From: Candidatus Woesearchaeota archaeon UBA153
GTDB lineage: Archaea; Nanobdellota; Nanobdellia; Woesearchaeales; UBA525
Direction of reading: 5' to 3'
Assembly: GCA_002503705.1 (NCBI GenBank)
Contig: DASH01000042.1
Span: 38,755-102,754, forward strand
DNA length: 64,000 bases
Both the position numbers and the translations under genes were made by a program. Shown in pieces: positions 24,883 through 33,094 of this stretch. Position 1 is the stretch's first letter, and each line of letters opens with the position of its first letter. Under the pieces are notes generated by a model, which ran no database searches, had not been told where the DNA came from, and worked only from the letters and a program-made list of their open reading frames with translations.

Positions 24883-26814
24883 ATGGCTGACGACTTCAAA
24901 GACAAACTCCGCGGTCTGCACGAAGAGTTGCGTGTCATCGAGCTCGAGATTGAATCCCGCAAGGTCGCGGGCGAACCGTTCGACGACCTCTCCCGTCTTG
25001 AAGCCGAGAAACGGAAAGAGATTGCGGCCCATGTGAAGAGCGGCCGGAGCAGCAAGAAGTACAAAGACGGTTTCAAAGACTATTCAAAACTGAAAGAAGA
25101 AGTCCTCGCCGCCGTCGTCCCGGAAGCGGCGGTCGCCTTGGCGGCGAAAGAACGCCTCGGCCTCGGCGGTGGCGATGACGGCAGGGACGCGGGCGATGGC
25201 GATGGTGGTGAAGAGTCCGGTCCGGGCGCCTTGCAGAAGTTCAAGGATGGCTACCGGAGAGCCGACCAGGGCTTCCGTCAAGCGCAGCGGAACGTCGCAA
25301 TCGGCGTGAAGAAAAGCGTCGACTTCATGGACCATCACGCGCACGCGTGGATCTTCGCGCTCGTCTGCCTCCTCGTTCACGCGTACGACGCGAGCACCGG
25401 GTTCAATCGAGGCGGCAGCAACCTGCTCCTCATGATCACCGCGTACACGTTCATCGCCCTGTACGCGGCCTTGTTCTATTACAACACCGGCTTCACGACG
25501 GCGAGCGGACGGTTCTTCGTTCTGAGTCTCATCGCCGTCTGCCTGCCGCTCCTCAGGCTCCTCCCGTACTTCAACAAGCTCGATTTCCTCATCTTTATCC
25601 TTACCTTCCTTCCTGTCTGGTTCCTCTACGTCAGCTTCCACGCAGAGAAGAACAAATGGCTCCAATGGACTGGCAAGATCATCGTCTTCGTGCTCATCAT
25701 CATCGCGTTCATCCTCCTCCTCGGTTCGATGAGCATGCCGGACATCTTCACGAGCGGCGACACGGGCGCGATGATGGGCGTCTCGCTCCGCCACTCGTTC
25801 GAGGATATCGGCGCAGCGTGGAGCCGTATCAAGGAGCGTTTCGTCGAAGGCGGCGTCTTCTGCTGGAGCTGCTGGCGTCAGCGTCTCAACTCGACGTTCA
25901 ACCCGTACGCGCAGTTCTACACTGGCGAGGTTGAGCAGAATAAGGAGGCGCCGCTCGGCGTTTACATCACCAAGCTCGAACCGCTCTACCCGACCGTGTA
26001 CCTCAGCACTGGCGTCAATCCTGTCACGATGGGTCGCATCGAGGCGAAGACGTTCGTGCCGGGCGGCGTGATCGTCAACCCGAGTTGTCGTCTCGAGAAG
26101 CCGGGCAAGCCCGCCATCCTGGGCAGGGCGGACCCGGAAGGTCCGATGCAGGTCAACTACAATCTCGTCAGCGATGTCATCTGCACGTACGACCTCCCTG
26201 ACGACGCGTTGACCGGCCAGTATGACGCGACGCTCGGCCTCTCGTTCGACTTCCAAACGTGGGCGTACATCACGAACACGTTCGTCGCGCAAAGCCTCAT
26301 CCAGAACTATCTCATCCAAGACCGGGACGTGAACCGTGAGCTCGCGATTGACAAGACGACGAGCGCGGTCTACACGAGCGGTCCGGTCGCGTTGGGCATC
26401 AGCGCGGACTCACAGCCGATCGCGATTAACCCCGACGCGAAAGACGAGAACTACATCCAGCAACGCTTCGGGTTCACGCTCACGAACCGTTGGAGCCAAG
26501 GGGAGATCCAGGAGGTACGGGAGGCGAAAGTCATCGTGCCAGCGCCGTTCTTGCTGAAGGACTGCCTGCCGACCAAACCCGCCGTGAAGCAGATTCCTGA
26601 GAACAAGACGACGATCTACACGTTCTCTCGCGACGGGCTGCAGTTCGACAGCCAGTACGATTACCGCACCGTGACGTGCAAGCTCGCCCTCGACAGCAAA
26701 GAGGCGGCCGAAGAAGTCCTCGCGTTCGGCGAGAAGACGCCCGTCACGTTCGTCGTCCTCACGACGTACACCTACCAGTTGGAGAAGAAGACGCGGTTCC
26801 GCGTCGAGAAGTGA
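24883..26814 (+). CDS. Polytopic membrane protein with large extracellular domain, unknown function
   Basis: 643 residues. The first 145 are cytosolic and charged with coiled-coil character (LHEELRVIELEIESRKVAGE) and an acidic Gly/Asp stretch. About five membrane segments follow (roughly 153-283). The remaining 360 residues are extracellular and include FCWSCW and paired cysteines. GAGAGTTCTCC precedes the ATG. Only 6 nt separate its stop from the lipoprotein gene downstream, so both are probably one transcript. No family is recognised. Confidence 0.75.
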   Translation: MADDFKDKLRGLHEELRVIELEIESRKVAGEPFDDLSRLEAEKRKEIAAHVKSGRSSKKYKDGFKDYSKLKEEVLAAVVPEAAVALAAKERLGLGGGDDGRDAGDGDGGEESGPGALQKFKDGYRRADQGFRQAQRNVAIGVKKSVDFMDHHAHAWIFALVCLLVHAYDASTGFNRGGSNLLLMITAYTFIALYAALFYYNTGFTTASGRFFVLSLIAVCLPLLRLLPYFNKLDFLIFILTFLPVWFLYVSFHAEKNKWLQWTGKIIVFVLIIIAFILLLGSMSMPDIFTSGDTGAMMGVSLRHSFEDIGAAWSRIKERFVEGGVFCWSCWRQRLNSTFNPYAQFYTGEVEQNKEAPLGVYITKLEPLYPTVYLSTGVNPVTMGRIEAKTFVPGGVIVNPSCRLEKPGKPAILGRADPEGPMQVNYNLVSDVICTYDLPDDALTGQYDATLGLSFDFQTWAYITNTFVAQSLIQNYLIQDRDVNRELAIDKTTSAVYTSGPVALGISADSQPIAINPDAKDENYIQQRFGFTLTNRWSQGEIQEVREAKVIVPAPFLLKDCLPTKPAVKQIPENKTTIYTFSRDGLQFDSQYDYRTVTCKLALDSKEAAEEVLAFGEKTPVTFVVLTTYTYQLEKKTRFRVEK

Positions 26815-26820
26815 CTACTC

Positions 26821-28095
26821 ATGACCCGCAACACCACTCGCTCGAAAACCACTAGTTTCGTCTTCCTCCTCGTCCTCTGCGCCGCGCTCTTCCTGCTCGT
26901 CGCGTGCAACAACAACCCGTACTCTGTCAACTACCACACGGGCGACGACGGTCTCACGCTCGCGTTCACGTACGACACGCCGCCGAAGATGGTGTATGAA
27001 GGCTCGGACGTCGCCCTCGCCGTCGAACTCTTCAATCGCGGCGCCGCGGACGTCGACTATCGCGACATCATCTTCACGCTCACCGGCGACCCGTTCTACG
27101 TGCTGACGACGATGGACTCGTCGTGGCAGACCGGTCCGCCGGCTCCTGAAGAGCTGAACAAAGACCTCCTGCACGGGAAGAGTCCTGGCTACCCGGAAGG
27201 CGAGTCGCTCGTCCTCGAGCCGACGATGACGGTCAAGCGCATCCAAGGCTTGCGCGAACAGCCGACGACGCAGCTCTACGCGAGCGTCTGCTACCCGTAC
27301 GAGAGCACGCTCGGCACGAGCGTCTGCGTCGACTCGAACTCGTTCAGCGCGAACCGGCAACGCCAAGTCTGCAGCGCTGAGACGATGACGTTCCGCAGCC
27401 AAGGCGGCCCGGTCGCGATCACGAGCGTCGAGAACTTGCCCACGCCAATCCGCGTCCCCGCGGAAGGAGGTCGCGGCTTTTACGACATCGTCCAGCCGCG
27501 CTTCATCCTCCACGTGGAGAACGTCGGCACCGGCACCGTCTTGATGCCGCCGCCCACGACGCGTGAGGAGCAGGTCGCGGCGTGCGCGCTCCGCGTGCCG
27601 AAAGAGAAGCTCGGCATGGTTTTCGTGAACGCAACCTTGAGCAACCTCTCCCTCGAGTGCTCGCCGAACCCGTTGCTTCTCCGAGACGACAAGGGATATA
27701 CGAGTTGCACGCTTCCGAAAGAGCAGGTGGGCGCGGTCGCGACGGCGAACTACCTCTCCACGTTCACCGCGACGGTCGGGTACCTCTACCGCGACGGCAT
27801 CGCCGCCGACATCGTGATCGAACGCCTTCCCGAAACGTTGCGTTCTGAAGACGCGACGTACGCGGAACGAGACCAGACGCCCGGGTATGTGAACGGCATC
27901 CCTCGGTGCGAGTACTGCAGCGGCGGAAACCGCAACGATCCCGCGTGCGCGGGCTGGCCGGCCGACGTGAACCAGACCGCGCTCTTCTCGTGCACGTGCG
28001 GCGAGAAGGAGTGCTTGAAGAAGAGCAAGGACGGGAAGTGCGTCTTCGGCGGCTCCTGGTGCCCCGGCACGAACTACTGCTGCGTCGCCGGTTGA
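26821..28095 (+). CDS. Lipoprotein with Cys-rich C-terminal module, surface family member 1
   Basis: The signal sequence ends in a lipobox (LLVAC, Cys at about 29), so the protein is likely lipid-anchored outside the cell. The middle holds a pattern shared with the next two lipoproteins: a Cys-x-Tyr-x-Tyr segment (VCYPYEST), a second Cys about ten residues on, an Arg/Cys turn (RQRQVCS) and SQGGPVAITSVEN, then a strand with N-x-G-x-GTV. The last 75 residues are Cys-rich (CEYC...CTCGEKECLKK...CCVAG), suggesting disulfides or metal binding. Function unknown. Confidence 0.75.
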   Translation: MTRNTTRSKTTSFVFLLVLCAALFLLVACNNNPYSVNYHTGDDGLTLAFTYDTPPKMVYEGSDVALAVELFNRGAADVDYRDIIFTLTGDPFYVLTTMDSSWQTGPPAPEELNKDLLHGKSPGYPEGESLVLEPTMTVKRIQGLREQPTTQLYASVCYPYESTLGTSVCVDSNSFSANRQRQVCSAETMTFRSQGGPVAITSVENLPTPIRVPAEGGRGFYDIVQPRFILHVENVGTGTVLMPPPTTREEQVAACALRVPKEKLGMVFVNATLSNLSLECSPNPLLLRDDKGYTSCTLPKEQVGAVATANYLSTFTATVGYLYRDGIAADIVIERLPETLRSEDATYAERDQTPGYVNGIPRCEYCSGGNRNDPACAGWPADVNQTALFSCTCGEKECLKKSKDGKCVFGGSWCPGTNYCCVAG

Positions 28096-28180
28096 GTTGG
28101 TTGCGCTCGCAGCGTTCGCATTCCCGCTCATTCCCTGAGAACTCCAGAGGGGTTTCTCAGAGGAGTTCACCGTCAAAAAG

Positions 28181-28190
28181 TTTAAAAACC
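28181..28190 (+). promoter_or_regulatory. TATA box of the second lipoprotein gene
   Basis: GTTTAAAAAC lies about 27 nt upstream of ATG 28213 and gives this gene its own promoter inside the surface cluster. Confidence 0.6.
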
Positions 28191-28212
28191 ACGAGGTTGG
28201 AGGAGACCATAT

Positions 28213-29481
28213 ATGAGACGACCGTCTGCGCGAGTCCTGGCTTTGTTGGCGCTCCTCGCGCTCGTCACGCTCTTCCTCGCGGGCTGCGGCGGTTTCAGAG
28301 GGAACGAGAACCAGTACTACAATGCTGAACGGGCCAAGTATTACCAAGGGTATGACGGCGTGAACGCGCGGTTCGACCAAGTCCCGCAGAAACTCTTCTA
28401 CTACGGGAACGCCGAGGCGAGCGCGGCGAACGACTTCCCTCTCAGCGTCGCGGTGTTGAACAAAGGCGCGAGCTACACGCGCGGCGCCGTCTTCCTCAGC
28501 GGGTACGACCCGAACCTCATCCAGTTCGATGAAGTCCCGATCGCGTTGAGCTATCCGGGAGCGTGCTCCTTGCGCATCGGCGACTGGAGCCTCAACAAGT
28601 TCGGCATGATGGTCCAGTGCGGCGACTCGTTCTCGTGGCGCGGCCACGAGGGTAACTGGCTGGAGAGTATCAGCGTGCACGGCAAGACGTGGTTCAAAGG
28701 AACTCCGTTGGAGAACCTCCTCGTGGACTTCACGAGCAACAACCGCGGCGACTCCATCACGTTCAACTGGGACGCTTGGACATTCGAGGCTCGCGAGCAC
28801 GGCATCGCGCTCATCGCCATCCTCGCCGGCCTCAGCTTCCGCGCCTTCCTCGGCCAAGAATACCTGCTCGCGGGCGACACGTACGACTATCCCGGCGGCG
28901 AGATGGACTATATCGAGTATCACGGCCACATCGCGAACTGGCCGCAAGGAACGGACGACATCCAACAGACGTTCCTGCTGACGAACTGCTACATGTACAC
29001 GACGTTCGCCGCGCCCTTAGTCTGCATCGACCCGCAACCGTACAGCGAGAACCGGAAAGTCTGCACTCCCTCCGTCGCGACGTGGAAGTCCGGCCAAGGA
29101 GCGCCCGTCTCCATCAGCAGGATCACGCAGGAGAACACGCCGCGCACCGCGGTCTTCCACATTGAAGTGACGAACAGCGGCGGCGGCACGGTCTTCGACG
29201 CCGGCTCGCTCGAGAAGTGCAGTCCGTACTATCCCGGCGGCGCGAAGTCGAACGACTTGAACGCCATCTGGATTGGCGAAGTGCGCATCGGCGACCGCCT
29301 CCTCCAGTGCACGCCGGAGAACTACATCCGCCTACAAGGGAACAGGGCGAGCTTCACCTGCGTCTACCCGATCGAGTACGCGGAGCTGAACAGCGCGTAC
29401 CAGACCCCGCTCGTCATCGAGCTCTGGTACGGCTACTCGACGACGACGCAACGGAACGTCCTCGTCAAGCGCGTCTCGTGA
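28213..29481 (+). CDS. Lipoprotein, surface family member 2
   Basis: 422 residues with a clear signal and lipobox (LFLAGC, Cys at about 25). The conserved module seen in its neighbours is at about residues 250-400: NCYMYTTFAAPLVCID, NRKVCTPSVATWKSGQGAP, then FHIEVTNSGGGTVFD, and paired cysteines in EKCSPYY, LQCTPE and FTCVY. The N-terminal 240 residues are specific to this member and contain a hydrophobic stretch at about 196-212. Expected outside the membrane; role unknown. Confidence 0.75.
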   Translation: MRRPSARVLALLALLALVTLFLAGCGGFRGNENQYYNAERAKYYQGYDGVNARFDQVPQKLFYYGNAEASAANDFPLSVAVLNKGASYTRGAVFLSGYDPNLIQFDEVPIALSYPGACSLRIGDWSLNKFGMMVQCGDSFSWRGHEGNWLESISVHGKTWFKGTPLENLLVDFTSNNRGDSITFNWDAWTFEAREHGIALIAILAGLSFRAFLGQEYLLAGDTYDYPGGEMDYIEYHGHIANWPQGTDDIQQTFLLTNCYMYTTFAAPLVCIDPQPYSENRKVCTPSVATWKSGQGAPVSISRITQENTPRTAVFHIEVTNSGGGTVFDAGSLEKCSPYYPGGAKSNDLNAIWIGEVRIGDRLLQCTPENYIRLQGNRASFTCVYPIEYAELNSAYQTPLVIELWYGYSTTTQRNVLVKRVS

Positions 29482-29588
29482 GCCGCGAAACGCCCGCTCG
29501 CGAGCGGGAAAAACGAAACGCTTGAAACTTGAAAAACACTTGAAAACTTGAACGTCCGTCACAGGACGATCCCGGAGGTCGACAAACC

Positions 29589-30572
29589 ATGAACCAGCGC
29601 AACACCATCATCGTCTTCATCGCCATCACGGCCTTGCTCGTCGCCGCGTGCGGCGGCCCTCAAGCGCGGAACGACCGCACCGTCTCGTTCATCGGCGGGA
29701 ACGGCGGCGTGAACATCGGCCTTATCAACGGCGTCCCGCCGGCAGCGGTCTATGATGGCGGCAGGATGGACTTCGGCGTCGGCGTCGTCCTCGAGAACGT
29801 CGGCGAGTCCGACCTCGGCCCGACGACGGACAATCCGTTCGCGCGCGTCAGCCTGGAAGGGTTCCTTCCCGCAGCGTTCGGCATGACGCCCGCGCAGATG
29901 TCGCAAGACCTCGACCGGCCCCTGCTCGGCGCGCACAAGAACTTCGACGGCAGCATCCTGCCCGGGCAGATGCACAACCTCGTCTTCTCCCCGCTCAACT
30001 ATCGGGAGCGCTTGCAAGGGAACAGGGTCTACACGTTCCTCATCAAGTTCTGCTACGACTACGAGAGCATCGCCACCGTCCCGATCTGCTTCAAGAACAG
30101 CATGATCGAGAACGTGCAGGACGCGCAGATCTGCACGCTCACCGGCGAGAAGTACCCGCAGAATAGCGGCGCGCCGTTGCACGTGACAAGCGTCGTCCAG
30201 AACCCGCTCGCCCCGTACAAGGTCATGGTGAACTTCGTCATCGAGCACGCGGGCACGGGAGAGTTCTACGGCCGCACCGCCGGCGAGACGTGCGACCCGA
30301 CGATCACCAACTCGAACAAGTACCGGGTGGACGTCGCAGTGTCGAGCGAAGACCCGGGGTTGAACATCCAGTGCAGCACGCTCGGCGGCGACGCGGCTGG
30401 CACGATCACGATGTTCCAAGGCGCCCCGCAGACGGTGACGTGCACGCTCACCGGGGACGCGGCGAGCGCGTCGCGCATCTACACTGACTTGTTGACGGTC
30501 AACCTGCAGTACCGCTACGGCGAGTCGATCGCCCAGCCGATCGTCATCAACGCCGTGGGCAGCGCGGATTAG
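29589..30572 (+). CDS. Lipoprotein, surface family member 3
   Basis: 327 residues; signal sequence with lipobox LLVAAC (Cys at about 21). The family module is again present: FCYDYESIATVPICFKN, DAQICTLTGEKYPQNSGAP, VNFVIEHAGTGEFYG, then ETCDPT, IQCST and VTCTL. It is the shortest version and may show the minimal unit. A GATCCCGGAGGTCGAC motif precedes the ATG, a strong ribosome-binding site. The stop is followed by a palindrome and T-run. Confidence 0.75.
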   Translation: MNQRNTIIVFIAITALLVAACGGPQARNDRTVSFIGGNGGVNIGLINGVPPAAVYDGGRMDFGVGVVLENVGESDLGPTTDNPFARVSLEGFLPAAFGMTPAQMSQDLDRPLLGAHKNFDGSILPGQMHNLVFSPLNYRERLQGNRVYTFLIKFCYDYESIATVPICFKNSMIENVQDAQICTLTGEKYPQNSGAPLHVTSVVQNPLAPYKVMVNFVIEHAGTGEFYGRTAGETCDPTITNSNKYRVDVAVSSEDPGLNIQCSTLGGDAAGTITMFQGAPQTVTCTLTGDAASASRIYTDLLTVNLQYRYGESIAQPIVINAVGSAD

Positions 30573-30578
30573 AGCTTC

Positions 30579-30608
30579 GAAAAACGTTTTTCAAGAACTC
30601 TTTTTTCT
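30579..30608 (+). terminator. Terminator after the surface cluster
   Basis: The palindrome GAAAAACGTTTTTC (30579-30592) is followed by CTTTTTTC. It may also serve the convergent minus-strand operon. Confidence 0.5.
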
Positions 30609-30649
30609 TCTCATTCCTTCGAGAAGCGTTCAAGACTGCTTGTTCGCGT

Positions 30650-31273
30650 TTATTTGTCGGCGAGGAAAAGCGGTTCGATCGTCGCGTCCCGGCGTATGAG
30701 CCGTTCCACGTTGGCGGGCGCGAGCAGCGTCTTGTTTCCTCGTGCGTCCTTGTATTCGATGCCTTTGTTGCGCAAGCTCTCGCTGATCTTCGCCACGAGG
30801 AAAGCGCGTTCCTTAGTCAATCGCTCGACTTCTTCCCGGTTGAGCAGTTCGTCGACGAGGCCTGGCTGGCACGACTCGATGACTGGCTCCAGCGCGTTGA
30901 AGAACCCTTTGATGCATCGCGTGTAGTCTTCTTCTGTCGCGAGCGGGAGCGTCATCCACAGTTCGCCGACCTTGTGCTCTGGCGCGGGACCGTGGATGTG
31001 CACCTGGACGTGCGGGCCGCCGTGCCGCTCGTCATGGTGATGCTCGATGAGGAACTCCCGCTGGAACACCTGCTCTGCCAGGTGCCGTTTGTGCTCGAAC
31101 TTGAGCGTGAAGCGGACGGTGTGGTTCTCGTTCAGGCTCTGCTGGCCGCGCATCGCCAACGACGCCGTGTAGTCTTCATCCTTGACCGTGACGCTGCCCG
31201 CCGTCCCGGTCGAGACCAGGTTCTCTTGGTTGAAGAACGGCAGGAACTCCTGGATGTTGAGGAATGGCTTCAT
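30650..31273 (-). CDS. Unknown protein, second gene of a two-gene operon
   Basis: 207 residues with no family I recognise. A His-rich stretch (EHHHDERHGGPHVQVHIHG, about residues 76-94) might bind metal. The remainder is mixed alpha/beta, ending in helices (REEVERLTKERAFLVAKISESL). Its ATG overlaps the stop of the preceding gene (ATGA), so both are translationally coupled and probably act together. Confidence 0.6.
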   Translation of the reverse strand: MKPFLNIQEFLPFFNQENLVSTGTAGSVTVKDEDYTASLAMRGQQSLNENHTVRFTLKFEHKRHLAEQVFQREFLIEHHHDERHGGPHVQVHIHGPAPEHKVGELWMTLPLATEEDYTRCIKGFFNALEPVIESCQPGLVDELLNREEVERLTKERAFLVAKISESLRNKGIEYKDARGNKTLLAPANVERLIRRDATIEPLFLADK

Positions 31274-31812
31274 GGGTGGATGCCGAGCTTGATGAGCTCG
31301 AACTCGACGTCGTGTTCGTACGCGCGGTCGAGGCCGAGATTATGAAGTTTCCGCTTCCACCACCCGAGATCCAAGACGTGTTTCTCTTGGATCCTGAAGA
31401 GCGGGTCGACGTGTGCCCTGATGATGTCCGCGAGGATGTTGAGGTACTCTTTCGCCATCGTCTTCGCGTCAGCGTACTTCTCCGTCAGCTTCCGCTCGCC
31501 GCCTTTGTAGATGACTTTCGTGTACGCGATGCGGAATTGGAACTCCATCGGAATCTGTGATGGCGGCACGGCGTATACGTACTCAATCTTGCTGTCGCCG
31601 AACACGGAGACTGACGCTCTCTTCTTCTCATCGCTGATGGTGAGTCTGTTCTCCGTTGCCACTTCACGATATTGTCGGGCCAGCGTGACGAGCTTCTTGA
31701 TGATGTCGTCGTACGTGTCTTTCCTTTCACCGAATTCGTCCAGTAAGTCTTTCGTCCCTTTCTTGATCCACAGCGTCGTGGGCTGCATCTGGAGTTCTAC
31801 GGCGTCTTTCAT
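31270..31812 (-). CDS. Unknown protein with antitoxin-like N-terminal segment
   Basis: 180 residues. The N-terminus (TTLWIKKGTKDLLDEFGERK, then DTYDDIIKKLV) resembles the short archaeal DUF7557/VapB-like antitoxin segment, which usually forms a small DNA-binding fold. The remaining 130 residues match nothing known to me. I chose ATG 31812, which follows GAAGGTGATCGTC; a GTG at 31821 overlaps this site. It leads the operon with the gene at 30650. Confidence 0.6.
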   Translation of the reverse strand: MKDAVELQMQPTTLWIKKGTKDLLDEFGERKDTYDDIIKKLVTLARQYREVATENRLTISDEKKRASVSVFGDSKIEYVYAVPPSQIPMEFQFRIAYTKVIYKGGERKLTEKYADAKTMAKEYLNILADIIRAHVDPLFRIQEKHVLDLGWWKRKLHNLGLDRAYEHDVEFELIKLGIHP

Positions 31813-31852
31813 GACGATCACCTTCGTTTCTATAGATACTATAGAGGCAATA

Positions 31853-31862
31853 GTTTTAAAAG
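31853..31862 (-). promoter_or_regulatory. TATA box of the two-gene unknown operon
   Basis: CTTTTAAAAC on the minus strand lies about 40 nt upstream of ATG 31812. An AT-rich box with TTTTTTCCATACAG (31880-31893) lies further upstream, similar to boxes near other promoters. Confidence 0.5.
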
Positions 31863-31922
31863 TTTTCCCTTGATATAGATTTTTTCCATACAGAAAAGAT
31901 TATCGAAAGAGAGAAGTCCTCG

Positions 31923-32570
31923 GTGCGCCGTCTCGCGGCTGGCGTCGGTTTTCTCGGCTTCCGGATGTTCCCGCGCCACCGTCTCCTGCACCGGAAGAAC
32001 CTGCGTCGCTTCGAAAAACGATTGTGGACGTTCAGAGAACGATACGAACAGGGAGATCTCGAGCGCGAGAAAATCGTCGAGTCGTTCGAGGGCTGGCTTT
32101 CGTACGCGGCGAACGCTGACACATACAAGTACCGTCGCCACGCGACGCGGCTCTTCAACACCTCGTTCCCCGCTCGGCCGAACGTGACCGTCTCGAATCC
32201 GCGGAAGCGCGAGAACTTCCTCAAGAAGATGGCTGCCGCGTCCATGCCGTTCAGCAGGCTCAAGACGCGGCAGCTCTTCCTGCGGGGAATGAGCATCGAG
32301 GAAATCGCGCGTCGTCGCGGCTTCACGGAAGGCACGATATGGAATCATCTCTGTTTGCTCATTGAGCATCGTCAGCTCCCACTTTGGCGTGTGCTGCCAA
32401 AAGAGAAGATTGACGCGATACTGCCGCACGTCGCATCACCGGACGACCAGCTCGCCGATATAAGAACACGTCTTCGAGACGACCGACGCGAGCATATAAC
32501 GTTCGATGAAATCTCCCGCGTCCTCGCTCACCTTCGGAGCCGGCCGAAGGAGCGGCGCACTCTTCAATGA
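31923..32570 (+). CDS. Reverse-transcriptase C-terminal remnant joined to an HTH domain
   Basis: 215 residues, GTG start. Residues 6-78 (AGVGFLGFRMFPRHRLLHRK, FEGWLSYAANADTYKYRR) match the thumb/C-terminal region of retron-, group II- or DGR-type reverse transcriptases. The fingers and palm, including the catalytic YxDD motif, are missing, and the sequence just upstream does not encode them. Residues 113-150 (LKTRQLFLRGMSIEEIARRR, then GFTEGTIWNHLCLLI) resemble HTH_40, found at the end of RecQ-type helicases. It could be a decayed retroelement or a domesticated regulator. The combination is the main point; function unknown. Confidence 0.6.
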   Translation: MRRLAAGVGFLGFRMFPRHRLLHRKNLRRFEKRLWTFRERYEQGDLEREKIVESFEGWLSYAANADTYKYRRHATRLFNTSFPARPNVTVSNPRKRENFLKKMAAASMPFSRLKTRQLFLRGMSIEEIARRRGFTEGTIWNHLCLLIEHRQLPLWRVLPKEKIDAILPHVASPDDQLADIRTRLRDDRREHITFDEISRVLAHLRSRPKERRTLQ

Positions 32571-32639
32571 GCGAGCGCTTCGGTATCCGGGCCGGCGTTC
32601 GCTGACGCGGCAGCCAGAATCTTTCGAGCCAAGACGAAT

Positions 32640-32981
32640 TCACTGCTTCTCTTTCAAGATGATCGGCTTGTTCGGGCTCGTCGCGAGGTCGAAGAGGAGG
32701 ATGGCGAAGATGGCGATGGTCGTCAAGATCGTGTTGAGCCTGCTCTCGAGCATCGTGATGAGCAGCGTGTTCAGGATCGCGGCGAGGACGATGAGCGAGC
32801 CGTTCAGGTAGTCTTGGCGTCGCGTGAAGACCCATCCGGCGTACCCGGCGAGGACGACGGTGACGACGAGGAGCGCGCTCTCGGGAAGGATGTGTGGGAT
32901 GAGCGCGTAGTACGCCCACAGGCAGACGAGGAGGAAGAACCGGAACGGCATCCAGCCCGAATAATCCTTGTGACGCGTCAT
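32640..32981 (-). CDS. Small membrane protein, unknown
   Basis: 113 residues with about four membrane helices and a short charged C-terminus. A TATA-like TTTATTAACC lies about 28 nt before the ATG. No family recognised. It is convergent with the RT/HTH gene and divergent from the HTH/nuclease-like gene. Confidence 0.6.
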   Translation of the reverse strand: MTRHKDYSGWMPFRFFLLVCLWAYYALIPHILPESALLVVTVVLAGYAGWVFTRRQDYLNGSLIVLAAILNTLLITMLESRLNTILTTIAIFAILLFDLATSPNKPIILKEKQ

Positions 32982-33063
32982 AACGCCCTGAGAACTGCAC
33001 CACGGGTTAATAAACGTTTTTCTTCACACGAGTCGGGCAGTCTGAAGCGAGCGTCGTCGCAAC

Positions 33064-33075
33064 CATTAAAAATAG
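33064..33075 (+). promoter_or_regulatory. TATA box of the HTH/nuclease-like gene
   Basis: CATTAAAAATAG, about 25 nt upstream of ATG 33095, predicts a leaderless mRNA. Confidence 0.5.
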
Positions 33076-33094
33076 CCTTCTCTCAACGAGTCGT

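Noticed and set aside
31923..32570. A complete diversity-generating retroelement
   Set aside because: Only the reverse-transcriptase tail is present, and I found no template/variable repeat pair or lectin-fold target gene nearby.
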